Below, piece by piece: positions 28,131 to 37,541 of a stretch of 64,000 nucleotides of DNA. The notes beneath the pieces were generated by a model. It saw only the letters and a program-made list of their open reading frames with translations, did no database searches and had not been told where the DNA came from. How positions within the stretch are numbered: the stretch's first letter is position 1; each line of letters begins with the position of its first letter. The stretch comes from Clostridium punense (GTDB lineage: Bacteria; Bacillota; Clostridia; Clostridiales; Clostridiaceae). The stretch covers positions 1 to 64,000 of the forward strand of contig NZ_JAGGLL010000021.1 in assembly GCF_017874425.1 (NCBI RefSeq), in the 5' to 3' direction. Both the position numbers and the translations under genes were made by a program.

Positions 28131-28625
28131 TTAAATATAGCAATACTCATAATATGAGCATTTTTTGCACTTAGCTTCATTAATAACTTCTGGTGCCTTT
28201 TCTCTATCCAAAAGTGCTTCAATATCCTCAATTATTTCATTTAGTTGTTTATAATTATCCTCGGTAATTTCTACATAAATAACTTTATTTGCAGTTTTAT
28301 TCTTTTCTACAAATTCTAGCTTACCTTTCCTTTCTATGCCCTTATCTTTTAGTACTTTTAAATATAATAACAGCTGCCATTTTGCTGCTTCCACATCCGC
28401 ATCAGACTTTTTAATTTCTATTAGGTATTCCTCAGTAAGCTTATCTATTTTAATATTATCAATGGTTATCTCACTGTTTTTAGATTTCTCTTTCTTTTCT
28501 TCATGAATTGCTTTTCCGATTTTCACATCTTCACTGTTATCTTCTAGATTTATTCTGTTTCCATGAAACCAACATTGTCTTTTACAATGAAAAAAATAGT
28601 TTATTAATGTGCCATTTACTTTCAT
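28131..28625 (-). CDS. cas4: Cas4 (short I-B type, RecB-like nuclease)
   Basis: A 164-residue Cas4, which trims prespacers and helps select PAM-flanked DNA. The RecB-nuclease residues are present: Asp in IKIDKLTEE, Glu-x-Lys in YLIEIKKS and Gln in AAKWQLLLYLKVL. The four iron-sulfur Cys are likely one in FHCKRQCWF and three in the C-terminal AKCKKCSYYEYCYI. GGAGG lies close before the ATG. It sits between cas3 and cas1, the standard I-B order. Confidence 0.94.
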   Translation of the reverse strand: MKVNGTLINYFFHCKRQCWFHGNRINLEDNSEDVKIGKAIHEEKKEKSKNSEITIDNIKIDKLTEEYLIEIKKSDADVEAAKWQLLLYLKVLKDKGIERKGKLEFVEKNKTANKVIYVEITEDNYKQLNEIIEDIEALLDREKAPEVINEAKCKKCSYYEYCYI

Positions 28626-28633
28626 AACTCCTC

Positions 28634-31228
28634 CTAAATAAACTCTCCAATCCCCTTACTAAACTTTTTTCTATCAAATTTCCCATTGGTGAAGTAGTTT
28701 TCTCCATTGTCAATTTTATAGATATCCCCAATCCTATCTTCATAAGTAAAATCTCTTGTATTGACTTTATAGATGAAATAATTTAGCTTTGATGTTACTT
28801 TAGATAATTCAACTTTCTTTTGTGAGTAATCTATTAAGTTATTTCTTAAAAGTTCTTCATACTCCTTCCAAACAGCTTCTCCCTCTAGCTTTGACCCATC
28901 TTCCAATTCAATAGTTCTGGTTAAAAATACAGTAACTTCATTTTTCTTATCGTCAATTAGCTCCATTCTTTCCCTAACCATAAAAAAATCTAAACTTCCT
29001 ATTACCTCATCCCTAAAGACTTTAAAGTTATTATCATTAAGCTTTTCTCCTGACTTATTTATCCTATCTAAAATTTCATCATAAAACACTGAGAAGTCTT
29101 TATCTAAAAGTACTGTTCTCATCTCCTTTGAAGCAAGAGTTACACTCTTTTCCTTTCTAAAATCTCCCCTATAAATTGAAGCTGCCTCATCAAAGTTGAA
29201 CAAATAAACCTTACAATCTGATTTCCTGCAAGAACGATTTATTCTTCCTAAGAATTGCTCCTCTGAATCTAACATAGATATATCTTTATATCCTATATCC
29301 ATATCTATATCTACTCCAGCTTCAATAACTTGAGTAGCTACTAATATTATGTTCTTTTCATTTTTTACTTTGTCTATAATCTTATTTCTATCTATGCTAT
29401 TGTCATCTCCAGTAATAAGTAAGATTTCTCTTTCAGATTTCCCACTTTCTGATGTTTCACCATAATAATCATTTAAATAATTATAAAAAGTTGTAGCTGT
29501 TTCCTTTTTAATAAACTCAATTAGTATATTTTTATCATTATTTTTCCCTGTGGTTGTAACGTGATTTCTTAAGTCTTCAAGGTTTACTTCCTCATCTAAT
29601 AAAGAAAAGTCTAGTCCTACTCTATCTTTAAATATTGGATGTTTAAAATACTTATCTCTGTTGTCTATTAATTTAATAGCAATTTTTTCATCCTCTATTA
29701 ATTTGTTAAAATTCGGCAAAGTTGCGGACATTATAATGAATTTCATATTTAAAGTCTTTGAGTATAAATTTAAAAACATGATGATTTCTTTCCATATGGA
29801 ATTTTTATAGCTCTGTATTTCATCTAAAACCACTACACTATTAGCCATTTGAAATAGAGGGAATAAGTTATCCTTAGAAGTACCAAATAAATAGTTAAAT
29901 ATACTTACATGAGTTGTAAGTACAACTGGGTAGTTGAGAAATTGCCTATCTAGTAGTGATTTATCATAGTCTAGCTTCTTCCACTCATCCCCCTCTTCTA
30001 TATTTCTTTCCTTAATGGGAACCACAGAATTAATTACAGCAATATCTTTCATTATTTCTTCCCTTTGCTCAAATATCTTCTCCAGGGATTTTATATTTTG
30101 TTCCACTAAGGTGTTGAAAGGATAAACATAAAATATTTTATTTATTAGCTTGTCTTCTTCAATTAGTTTAAAACTTAAGTTTAGAGCAACATTACTTTTT
30201 CCACTTCCAGTTGGTGCTTCAAGGTAAAAAATACTTTTATTTATATTCTCGGTTAGCTTTGCGTCTGCATCTAAAAACATTTCATTCCTTAAAATATTTA
30301 TATCTTTAACTTTATCTAGTTCTTTCAAAGAACCGTAGCTATTTTTTTCATAACTTCTAATTCCCTTACAAACTTCTGTAGCTTTAAATACATCATAGAA
30401 CTTGTGAATTTCTTTAATTTCTCCAAAATTTGAAACCTTGCATCCCTTCATGAAGTCCCCAGTTGAATAAAAATCACAAGCTATGAGCAATGAAAGCATT
30501 AATCTAGTGTAAATAAATCTATATATTTGTTTATCATCATTGGTTTCATCCCTGCTAAACATTTGCTTCTCAGCTAAGTTAAGCATTTTCTTCATAAGGT
30601 TATTTTTTTCGGTAAACTCAATTTCTTCTTTATAAATCTTATTAAACATGGCCATTTCCTCATTATAAAGCCTTCTACCTTCACCATCTATATTTGTAAA
30701 CTTATTTTTGAAATCTTGAAAACTATCAAGACCAGTGTGATGTTTTGAAATAATATATGAGTTTATCACCATAAAACCAATAAGTTTGTTCCTAATATTG
30801 CTAGATAAGCTTTTATTATCTCTTATTTTCTTGTAGAAATAATTCATAAATATCAATGAAGAAAGAAGAGAATGATTTGAATTATTAAACTTTAACCCTT
30901 CCTTATTATTTAAAGCAGGATTATTAAGCTTTTTATATTGAAAGTTGCAATTAATTTTTCCTAAGTCATGCATGTAAATTGTATTTAATAGTATTTCTTT
31001 AAATAGCTTTCTCCCCTCAATATCCTGTTCTCCTAAAAGCTCTTGCTCAAGATTTTTAAAAACCTGGTCTAAATTTTTAGCTTGAACAATTTTATAAAAA
31101 TATTCAAGACAAAGCTCCATATGATTTTCTAGTGTTTCATTTCCCTGCTCATTTTTATGAGCAAATATAAAATCACTATTACTTAAATTATTCTTCAAAT
31201 TAAACTTCTCTACATTTTCAAAGTACAT
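28634..31228 (-). CDS. cas3: Cas3 (HD nuclease-helicase)
   Basis: An 864-residue Cas3, recruited by Cascade to unwind and degrade target DNA. The HD nuclease is N-terminal (metal ligands in TIYMHDLGKIN near residue 86 and YIISKHHTGLDSF). The SF2 helicase follows: Walker A EAPTGSGKSNVAL near residue 338, DExH-type VVLDEIQSYK near 464, motif III IIMSATLPNF and motif VI EEQFLGRINRSCRK. All catalytic motifs are intact. TAGGAGG lies six bases before the ATG. A strong hairpin stands just upstream and could limit expression of this gene and those behind it. Confidence 0.96.
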   Translation of the reverse strand: MYFENVEKFNLKNNLSNSDFIFAHKNEQGNETLENHMELCLEYFYKIVQAKNLDQVFKNLEQELLGEQDIEGRKLFKEILLNTIYMHDLGKINCNFQYKKLNNPALNNKEGLKFNNSNHSLLSSLIFMNYFYKKIRDNKSLSSNIRNKLIGFMVINSYIISKHHTGLDSFQDFKNKFTNIDGEGRRLYNEEMAMFNKIYKEEIEFTEKNNLMKKMLNLAEKQMFSRDETNDDKQIYRFIYTRLMLSLLIACDFYSTGDFMKGCKVSNFGEIKEIHKFYDVFKATEVCKGIRSYEKNSYGSLKELDKVKDINILRNEMFLDADAKLTENINKSIFYLEAPTGSGKSNVALNLSFKLIEEDKLINKIFYVYPFNTLVEQNIKSLEKIFEQREEIMKDIAVINSVVPIKERNIEEGDEWKKLDYDKSLLDRQFLNYPVVLTTHVSIFNYLFGTSKDNLFPLFQMANSVVVLDEIQSYKNSIWKEIIMFLNLYSKTLNMKFIIMSATLPNFNKLIEDEKIAIKLIDNRDKYFKHPIFKDRVGLDFSLLDEEVNLEDLRNHVTTTGKNNDKNILIEFIKKETATTFYNYLNDYYGETSESGKSEREILLITGDDNSIDRNKIIDKVKNEKNIILVATQVIEAGVDIDMDIGYKDISMLDSEEQFLGRINRSCRKSDCKVYLFNFDEAASIYRGDFRKEKSVTLASKEMRTVLLDKDFSVFYDEILDRINKSGEKLNDNNFKVFRDEVIGSLDFFMVRERMELIDDKKNEVTVFLTRTIELEDGSKLEGEAVWKEYEELLRNNLIDYSQKKVELSKVTSKLNYFIYKVNTRDFTYEDRIGDIYKIDNGENYFTNGKFDRKKFSKGIGEFI

Positions 31229-31249
31229 GATTTTCCTCCTAAAATTTAT

Positions 31250-31283
31250 AAAATAAATAGGAGGTTTCCCTCCTATTTATTTT
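31250..31283 (-). promoter_or_regulatory. Hairpin in the cas5-cas3 gap, possible attenuator or RBS switch
   Basis: A perfect 15-bp inverted repeat with a GAAA (GNRA) loop in minus-strand sense, ending 22 bases before the cas3 ATG. The 3' arm contains CCTCCTA, which is also exactly complementary to the cas3 Shine-Dalgarno segment TAGGAGG (31235-31241). The stem is followed by U-rich sequence, so partial termination is also possible. Confidence 0.7.
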
Positions 31284-31367
31284 TGTAACAAGCAAACTCC
31301 TTTTAAAGTGCAACTTTGAAGGATCTTTAATCCTCACAAAGCTATCCTTATAACAAAAGCATTTTAT

Positions 31368-31406
31368 TCACAAGCTTTTCTTTCCTATAACAAAGGTTGC
31401 TTTCAT
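31368..31406 (-). other. Possible 12-codon leader ORF in the cas5-cas3 gap
   Basis: ATG at 31406 behind GAAGGAG (nine-base spacing) encodes MKATFVIGKKSL and a stop. It could act as a leader peptide for the hairpin downstream, but so short a frame may be chance. Confidence 0.25.
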
Positions 31407-31457
31407 CCAAGTGTTCTCCTTCAAAGAATATAAGAAAATTTACCTTAGAAAATATCT

Positions 31458-32255
31458 TTAAAAAAAGAATATGAATTTTCCATCACAGTTATATACCAAA
31501 GCTTCCTTCTTAGTACTCAAAGACGAGTTAGTGAAGATGAACCTTTCAAACTCATACTTGTTTGTATTTTCTTCTAATGCTACAGGTAATAATTCTTCAT
31601 ACTTCCATATGCTTTCATAATCATCCACAGAGTCAAATATGTTATCTTCCTCGCACACATTAAGCTGAAAATAGTCTTCTATATATAAGCTATGAATTTT
31701 ATCAACGTTTTCTACTCTTTCCACTGTCCTAATTATTTCCACATTATCTATATTGGCAACATGATCATTCTTACCAAGATAAGGTAGATACTTGAAGCTG
31801 AAAGAACTTAACCTATTTGCAATTTCTTCTTCAATTTTTCCTTGCACAAGCAAATATATACTCCACTTTGGGTTTTCTAACCACTGCTCTTTTACAATTA
31901 GGTTTCCACCCTTCTCATGAGAAGCATAGCCTACAGAGTTATTAAACACTTGAATTTTTTTCTCAATGTATCCTTTTTCATTTTCAGGCACTATAGCAAC
32001 CTTTATATTTCTTAATTTCTCATAAAACTCTGGATAAGGACCTGTTTCTATTTTAGTATTACACTCTTCATATACTTCTTTATAAGTCTCTCCCATCGCT
32101 TTTTGGTTATATCCCTCAAAACCCATAATTGCCCCTAAAATCCCAAGTAAGGCTACTTTATGAATATTACCATAAGTAAAATAGTAATAGGAGTTCACAT
32201 CAGGCTTCTTAAAAAAAGCGGTTCTTCCACTTAAAGTAAATTTCAAAACATCCAT
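31458..32255 (-). CDS. cas5b: Cas5 (type I-B Cascade subunit)
   Basis: A 265-residue Cas5, which caps the 5' handle of the crRNA in Cascade. The N-terminal RAMP segment is typical (FTLSGRTAFFKKPDVNSYYY, then ALLGILGAIMGFEGY). Length and neighbours fit the I-B subtype. The ATG lies two bases after the cas7 stop, with GAAGAGG at the end of cas7. A 229-bp gap with a hairpin separates it from cas3. Confidence 0.93.
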   Translation of the reverse strand: MDVLKFTLSGRTAFFKKPDVNSYYYFTYGNIHKVALLGILGAIMGFEGYNQKAMGETYKEVYEECNTKIETGPYPEFYEKLRNIKVAIVPENEKGYIEKKIQVFNNSVGYASHEKGGNLIVKEQWLENPKWSIYLLVQGKIEEEIANRLSSFSFKYLPYLGKNDHVANIDNVEIIRTVERVENVDKIHSLYIEDYFQLNVCEEDNIFDSVDDYESIWKYEELLPVALEENTNKYEFERFIFTNSSLSTKKEALVYNCDGKFIFFF

Positions 32256-32256
32256 T

Positions 32257-33225
32257 TTAAACCTCTTCTTTTGTAAAAATATTAAAGTATTTAGCCTTGT
32301 TTAAATTTTTCTCAATTACTGTTGTATAAGGGTTATAGTACACTTCTATAGCTTCTATTTTTTCACTTACCTTATTAATTAGTTCATCACATTTAATTAT
32401 TATGGAGCTTTTTTCTTCTCCTTTTTGGAAGTGAATATATTGAGTTAAATCTGGCAAATATAAATCATCCTTTGTTTCGACAAATAATGCAAATTCGTTC
32501 TCGCAGCCAATTTTAGAATTAGTACTATAGGAAGTAGCTGCAATAGTAGCTGCCTTTTTAAACTTACTATAGTCTTCTTCTGTGTAACCTTCTGTAACAC
32601 CAAAGGATTTATATTCGTCATAACTATGGGGATTTATAGCAAAAGGATAAAAATAATGAGCTTCATTACTTACTATTTTTGTACCTAGTGTTGAAGACTT
32701 TGCTTCTCCACCTTCCTCATCCTTCTTCTTGTCATTACCCTTACCTTTATCAGATGCGTCCCTAAAAGGTGATAATATTTGTTGCTCTTCTGCACTGGTG
32801 CCTTCATACTTATTAAAGCCTTGACCAATTTGAACTGCACCTGTTATAGAAATGTTGTTACCTTCTTCTGCAAAAGTAGCTCCAAAGTTTTTAACATCAA
32901 TTGCCATAAATAAATTAGTTAATAGTTTTTTACTATCTTTGTTCTTTTTTAGATCCTCTTCATTGAAAATAAACTCATATCTTTCCTTAAGAGACCTTGG
33001 TATAAGATCAGTTTCTCCCTTTTTACCCTCTTGTAATTTCATAGATTTAATATACAAGACTTTTTCCCCTTGTTGCTGCCACATCTTCTTCATAGGGAAC
33101 TTAAATGCTTTATCACTACCAAATACCTCTCCGTCAGAAGTAGTCTTAGGGTAACCTGTAAAATCCGCATTCCAGTTACTCATCCTAGATACAATTCCTA
33201 AAACTCCAAATACTCTTTTATCCAT
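32257..33225 (-). CDS. cas7: Cas7/Csh2 (Cascade backbone subunit, type I-B)
   Basis: About 322 residues of the Csh2/DevR-type Cas7 family, several copies of which coat the crRNA spacer in Cascade. The diagnostic N-terminus is present (RVFGVLGIVSRMSNWNADFT then YPKTTSDGEVFGSDKAFK). A charged low-complexity linker around residues 175-185 (KGKGNDKKKDEEGGE) is a probable loop insertion. I choose the ATG at 33225, nine bases after AAGGGG, rather than 33234; it overlaps the cas8b stop codon (ATGGATAA). Confidence 0.93.
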   Translation of the reverse strand: MDKRVFGVLGIVSRMSNWNADFTGYPKTTSDGEVFGSDKAFKFPMKKMWQQQGEKVLYIKSMKLQEGKKGETDLIPRSLKERYEFIFNEEDLKKNKDSKKLLTNLFMAIDVKNFGATFAEEGNNISITGAVQIGQGFNKYEGTSAEEQQILSPFRDASDKGKGNDKKKDEEGGEAKSSTLGTKIVSNEAHYFYPFAINPHSYDEYKSFGVTEGYTEEDYSKFKKAATIAATSYSTNSKIGCENEFALFVETKDDLYLPDLTQYIHFQKGEEKSSIIIKCDELINKVSEKIEAIEVYYNPYTTVIEKNLNKAKYFNIFTKEEV

Positions 33226-34948
33226 TATGTTCATCCCCTTTACTTAACCTTTCATATATTAAGCTGCTGCTTAAATAACCAGCTATTATTAACTCCTCTT
33301 GAACTTTCCCTTCAGAACAATAAGATAACACTGCTCTCATAAGCCTTTCAAATCTTACTCCTTCAGCTGCATAGCTATACTTTTTAAACATCTTACTAAT
33401 TTCTGTTTTTATTTTTTCATCATTCTTAGCTCCAATAATTGGATTTGCCAAAGAATGATTCTTTTTGCTAGACTTATTTAGAGATATAAAGTAACTTGTA
33501 AGCTGCCCTACTGCAAAGTAGTACTCTTTGTCATTTTCTATTTCAGCCTCAATGTTTTTATTATTTATTTTTTCTCTTAAGGAGTTTTTAACTTCCATTA
33601 AAATATCTGCCATATGAACCTCTCCCTCAAAATAAGCTTTTAAAGACCATCTTAAATTAAACTGCTCGCAAGCCCTTGGTATGGACCCCTTAACAATAGA
33701 ACCCTTTATTATGCTTAGACTGCTTATATTTAATACCTTCCAAACACCATTATTGCTTCCCTTATAAAACCAATTAAACAATGCTCCTCTAGCAAGGAGT
33801 AGGTTTCTTTTTAAATTATTATCTATTAATGAAATATCTTTAGGATCTGTAAAATAATTATTTACTAAATACCCACTAAAAAATATTTCATTAACTATAT
33901 TCTTAACCTCTTTCAAGGTGTTAATTGAGCCGTACCTCACCTTTAAATGCTTAGTGTCAGTATCTAGAATATTATCAAGGTTTATAGTTCTAATTCTATG
34001 CTGATAATTAACCACATTATCAAAATCATGGATTTCTACTTCTTTTCCCTTTTGAAGCCTCATATAAATACCAGTAAACTCATCTTCCAGCATTTCATCA
34101 TTTGAAAAACTTAAAATTTGCTTATCATCTATGTAGATATTCTGTTTACCTTTTGAAAGCTGGTTGCTGAGATAATCAAAAAATTTTCTTTGAATGATTA
34201 CTTCATCTAAAGATAATAAATATGGTACTGTTACCTTTCTAGTTTTATTTTCTAAATAAGGCTTTTTTGTGTTTAATCCCATATTATCATTGGGAAGTCC
34301 ATAAATACTTCCATTTATAATTTCATTATAATCTGTGCTATTAAATATATTAGGTATAAAATACTTTTGACTCTCTTTCTTATATTCCCTCAAATCATAC
34401 TTAAAGAAAATTTTAAGTTGAGTTTTGTCATTACTCTTATCATTAACAAAACTGTATAAATTTTCTTTAATCCAAGCTCTAATCTTTTCAAGTCTTACTT
34501 CATCAACTGCTCCATATCGCTTTTCCATTTCTTCATACATAGCTCTTGATTTTGATTTAGAATACTTTAGTGTAGGGTTTTTTAAAATGTCATAATAACC
34601 ATCAATTACTTCCTTTGATATTTTTCTATTAGCTATATTTTCCTTTTTTACAAAGAAAGTAAAATAGTTGTTGCTAAATATATTTTTATCTTTAATGGCT
34701 TTGTTTGACTCTAAATATTTGCTCATATAATCAGCCTGACATATAAATCCATAGTAATCACCAGATGTATCTACTTGTTTAGTCTTCTTATCTTGCTTTA
34801 TATGAACTTTATCTAATATTTTAAAGCTATCTCCTTCTTCACCAACAATAATATATTCACCATCTACTGGTATATAGTCATCTATTATTAAATTATCCTC
34901 ATAAATCTCATATTTTTTCTTAAAGGTTTCAATAGCGTCCTGTAACAC
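33218..34948 (-). CDS. cas8b: Cas8b/Csh1 (large Cascade subunit, TM1802 family)
   Basis: A 576-residue Cas8b/Csh1-type large subunit, which recognises the PAM and anchors Cascade on target DNA. Position after cas6 and before cas7, length, and the N-terminal pattern (LIIDDYIPVDGEYIIVGEEG) match clostridial I-B Csh1 proteins. The Zn-finger Cys cluster found in some TM1802 proteins is not evident. It starts at GTG (34948) behind GGGAGGTG. Confidence 0.9.
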   Translation of the reverse strand: MLQDAIETFKKKYEIYEDNLIIDDYIPVDGEYIIVGEEGDSFKILDKVHIKQDKKTKQVDTSGDYYGFICQADYMSKYLESNKAIKDKNIFSNNYFTFFVKKENIANRKISKEVIDGYYDILKNPTLKYSKSKSRAMYEEMEKRYGAVDEVRLEKIRAWIKENLYSFVNDKSNDKTQLKIFFKYDLREYKKESQKYFIPNIFNSTDYNEIINGSIYGLPNDNMGLNTKKPYLENKTRKVTVPYLLSLDEVIIQRKFFDYLSNQLSKGKQNIYIDDKQILSFSNDEMLEDEFTGIYMRLQKGKEVEIHDFDNVVNYQHRIRTINLDNILDTDTKHLKVRYGSINTLKEVKNIVNEIFFSGYLVNNYFTDPKDISLIDNNLKRNLLLARGALFNWFYKGSNNGVWKVLNISSLSIIKGSIVKGSIPRACEQFNLRWSLKAYFEGEVHMADILMEVKNSLREKINNKNIEAEIENDKEYYFAVGQLTSYFISLNKSSKKNHSLANPIIGAKNDEKIKTEISKMFKKYSYAAEGVRFERLMRAVLSYCSEGKVQEELIIAGYLSSSLIYERLSKGDEHNG

Positions 34949-34960
34949 GTTTTCACCTCC

Positions 34961-35674
34961 CTATAAACACCTAAAGTTTACAAATCCAAAACCACGGCTG
35001 TTAGATTCTCCGATTCCTGTGCCTAGAGCCAAGTATGCTAATTTTTGCGATTCTTCATCATCTGATATTACTAAGGTTACTTTATCTCCCAATAACTCTA
35101 CATTCTTCACAACAGTTGAAACAGGTTTCTTATTATCAAAAGATATAAAATTATACACTGGAAACTTCTCTTCAAGCTCTGTTTGTAAAAATTGATTATA
35201 CTTCTTTATTAAGTTTGATTTAATTCTATTCTCATAATCAGCTAAAGATAAGTTTCCTCGCCAGTACCCCATATCCGTCTTTATAACACAAGGTGTAATA
35301 GAGTAAATCTTTTCAATATGTTTTTGGGGTAAAGTTTTTTCTTCTATAGTTAAGCTTTTTAAGCATTCAGTCTTTTCATCACATAAATATTTCTTAAAAT
35401 GCTGTGCCAATTCTCTATTAATAGTTCTTATCTTAATATTATAAACTCTGCCATTTTTATAAACTCCATTATCTTCAAGAGGAAACAGACTATTAAAGCA
35501 ATATCCTTTAAACATATTTTTATTGTGAAATTCTAAGAAATCACTTTCACGAGCTAAAGATTTATCTATTAACTCTGCAATTTTAGCCAGTGCTTCATTA
35601 CTTCTTATATTCTTTAAGACATAAACCTTCAGGTTTAATTCCAAAACATTCAAATCCTTCAAATCCTTCACCAC
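34961..35674 (-). CDS. cas6: Cas6 (crRNA-processing endoribonuclease)
   Basis: A 237-residue Cas6, which cleaves pre-crRNA within the repeats. The C-terminal glycine-rich RNA-binding loop GTGIGESNSRGFGFVNF is diagnostic, and the N-terminal RAMP segment with SLARESDFLEFH follows. The GTG at 35674 is the longest start, but a TTG at codon 10, behind AAGGA, gives an N-terminus closer to the family (ELNLKVYVLKN). First gene of the cas operon; a -10 element TATAAT (minus sense, 35683-35688) lies immediately upstream, so the transcript leader must be very short unless the later start is used. Confidence 0.93.
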   Translation of the reverse strand: MVKDLKDLNVLELNLKVYVLKNIRSNEALAKIAELIDKSLARESDFLEFHNKNMFKGYCFNSLFPLEDNGVYKNGRVYNIKIRTINRELAQHFKKYLCDEKTECLKSLTIEEKTLPQKHIEKIYSITPCVIKTDMGYWRGNLSLADYENRIKSNLIKKYNQFLQTELEEKFPVYNFISFDNKKPVSTVVKNVELLGDKVTLVISDDEESQKLAYLALGTGIGESNSRGFGFVNFRCL

Positions 35675-35682
35675 CTGGTTAC

Positions 35683-35688
35683 ATTATA
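35683..35688 (-). promoter_or_regulatory. Probable -10 element of the cas operon
   Basis: TATAAT in minus-strand sense directly upstream of cas6. A clear -35 is not visible. An imperfect inverted repeat (ATCATTC..CACAAAT with ATTTGTGAATGAT, about 35688-35729) covers the -10/-35 region and could bind a repressor. Confidence 0.45.
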
Positions 35689-35729
35689 TCATTCTTCACA
35701 AATTTTTCCATAAAACATTTGTGAATGAT

Positions 35730-36322
35730 TATTTACATTTTTATTATTAGTTTTCGTATAGTTAAAATCTCACTAGTGAGGTATCTTCATTTACATAACA
35801 TGCTATAACTCAAAAATATTTTAAAGATAATTAAATTTAGATACAAGAGACACTTTAGCACATGATGAAAAGTTTGCTAATACTAGACCTAACTATTTAT
35901 ATCTATATCCATATTAGTAATTTATTTTATTTAAAATCAAATTAAAATTTAACTTTTTTACAACTTAATAAGAGCTGTAAATATGGCTTTTCCAATTTTA
36001 TAATACCAGAAATTAATTACCTTTTTTTACTTTATAATTACACATATAAGCTTAGCTTATATTAATAAATAGAAAGTGCAGGAAAAGGCAATAGGAATTT
36101 TTAGTATAATTTCTTTATTATTCTTTCTAACTTGATAGACCATCAACGTAACCTTTAAATAAAAAAATATAAAGGGTGTTCTTTTAAAATTCAATAAGAG
36201 GTAAAAATATATATGAATGCTATTTACTGAAAAAGTTTTGGTGTATTGAAAAGGTTATGCTACTCTATAAATGAGGCTCACTGCTATTTTAGATTTACCA
36301 TTATGATATCTTATGTAACTTT
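35730..36322. other. AT-rich region upstream of the cas operon
   Basis: No recognisable gene in nearly 600 bp; many stop codons in all frames. It continues into gene remnants at 36323-36676. Confidence 0.4.
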
Positions 36323-36478
36323 ATGGCAGGAAGTTTATTCTTTTTGATAAGTGCTTCAACATCGGGTGGTATACATTCACAGAGTGCTTTAAAAAATTTC
36401 ATATATGTATTAGTACAAGGCAAGAATGGAAAAGAAATTTGTATGAAAAAGGTTTATTATAATTATCATATTAAATAA
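36323..36478 (+). pseudogene. Possible TrkH/KtrB potassium-transporter remnant
   Basis: A 51-codon frame reading FFLISASTSGGIHSQSALKN then VLVQGKNGKEICMKKV resembles the last pore loop and following cytoplasmic segment of TrkH/KtrB proteins (STAGGIKTT...LRGKxxVxIFxRRI). Everything else of the transporter is missing. The assignment is by pattern only. Confidence 0.35.
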
Positions 36479-36544
36479 AGAAGGTGTAGGAATTGGAAAC
36501 TAAAGCTATTATGCTTGATAGTCTAAAATATATTGAGAACAATT

Positions 36545-36676
36545 GAGTTTAGAGATGAAATTCGTCGTAGAGCGAAGGCAGAACAAACATTAGATATATA
36601 TTCTCCTATAGCTGCTAAATTGAGTAATGAAAAGGTAATGGCAGAATTAAATGATTTGTCTGTAAAGTATATTTAA
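36545..36676 (+). pseudogene. Possible RelA/SpoT-family remnant
   Basis: A 43-codon fragment without start codon reads RAKAEQTLDIYSPIAAKLSN then AELNDLSVKYI, which matches the segment joining the hydrolase and synthetase domains of RelA/SpoT proteins (KETLxIYAPLAxRLG...WELEDLSxRYL). It ends at a stop where the real protein continues. Confidence 0.45.
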
Positions 36677-36768
36677 AATTTACCATGAGAATTGAGTAAT
36701 TTCTTTATTATGTAATTATGAAAAACAAATATATTCTTATTATTATTTAATGGAAATGGAGAAAGAAG

Positions 36769-37224
36769 ATGAGTGATAAAATGATGTATTTTGAGGATTT
36801 CATTAAAATAATACTTTCATGTTTCTTAGGAGGATTAATAGGTCAACAGAGGCAGATGAAGGGTATGGCTATGGGGGTAAGGACACATATAGTGGTTTGT
36901 GTTAGTGCTGCTTTAGTTCAAATCATTTCAATAGATTATAATATTTTAAACGGTACAAATATTGATGTAATGAGATTAGGAGCTCAAGTAATATCTGGTA
37001 TAGGTTTTTTAGGTATGGCAAGTGTAATTAAAAATGGTAATAATATCATAGGATTAACCACAGCAGCAAGTATATGGTTTATTGCATGTGTTGGTTTAGC
37101 TATTGGAAGTGGCATATACTTTCCAGGTATAATTGCAACAATTGTAATTTATCTCATTCTTAAAGATGTATTTAATCTAGACAAAAGGACGGAAAGTAGA
37201 AAAAAAATTAAAGATGATCATTAA
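36769..37224 (+). CDS. MgtC/SapB-family membrane protein
   Basis: A 151-residue protein of the MgtC/SapB family, tied to magnesium limitation and ATP/pH homeostasis in other bacteria. It has about four membrane helices and the family signature near residues 20-40: GGLIGQQRQMKGMAMGVRTH corresponds to GxxIGxERxxxxxxAGLRTH, with Gln where Glu is usual and Gly-Val in place of Gly-Leu. It lacks the C-terminal soluble domain of long MgtC proteins, as SapB-like members do. A GGAGAAAGAAG site precedes the ATG. No magnesium riboswitch was recognised upstream. Confidence 0.85.
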   Translation: MSDKMMYFEDFIKIILSCFLGGLIGQQRQMKGMAMGVRTHIVVCVSAALVQIISIDYNILNGTNIDVMRLGAQVISGIGFLGMASVIKNGNNIIGLTTAASIWFIACVGLAIGSGIYFPGIIATIVIYLILKDVFNLDKRTESRKKIKDDH

Positions 37225-37541
37225 TTTAGAAGTTATTTTATGTGGAAGAAACAAGAATAGTAAAACTAAAAATATACAGAAGAGTTTTGAAGATTTTATT
37301 ACTAAGGGATCTTGAAAAGTTAAATAAATATCTACTCTATTTTTAGTTATTATTTATTTTTAGATGCCTAGAATAAGTACAGAAGATAATGAAGAAGAGA
37401 CTATTTTATGAAATTAGGTACATTCTTACAGGATAACTGCTGAAATATTATCATTGCTACTTAAATATAAAGCTATAAAATAAATACAGTTAAAAGTCAT
37501 AAGCATTTAAAATAAATTTATGAATTGCATTGAAATAACTA
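37225..37541. other. Intergenic region, no gene seen
   Basis: About 320 bp, AT-rich with stops in all frames. No riboswitch, repeat or gene fragment was recognised. Confidence 0.35.

Noticed and set aside
36690-36768. Magnesium riboswitch before the MgtC-family gene
   Set aside because: Looked for because of the gene family, but the upstream stretch is short, AT-rich and shows no M-box-like structure.
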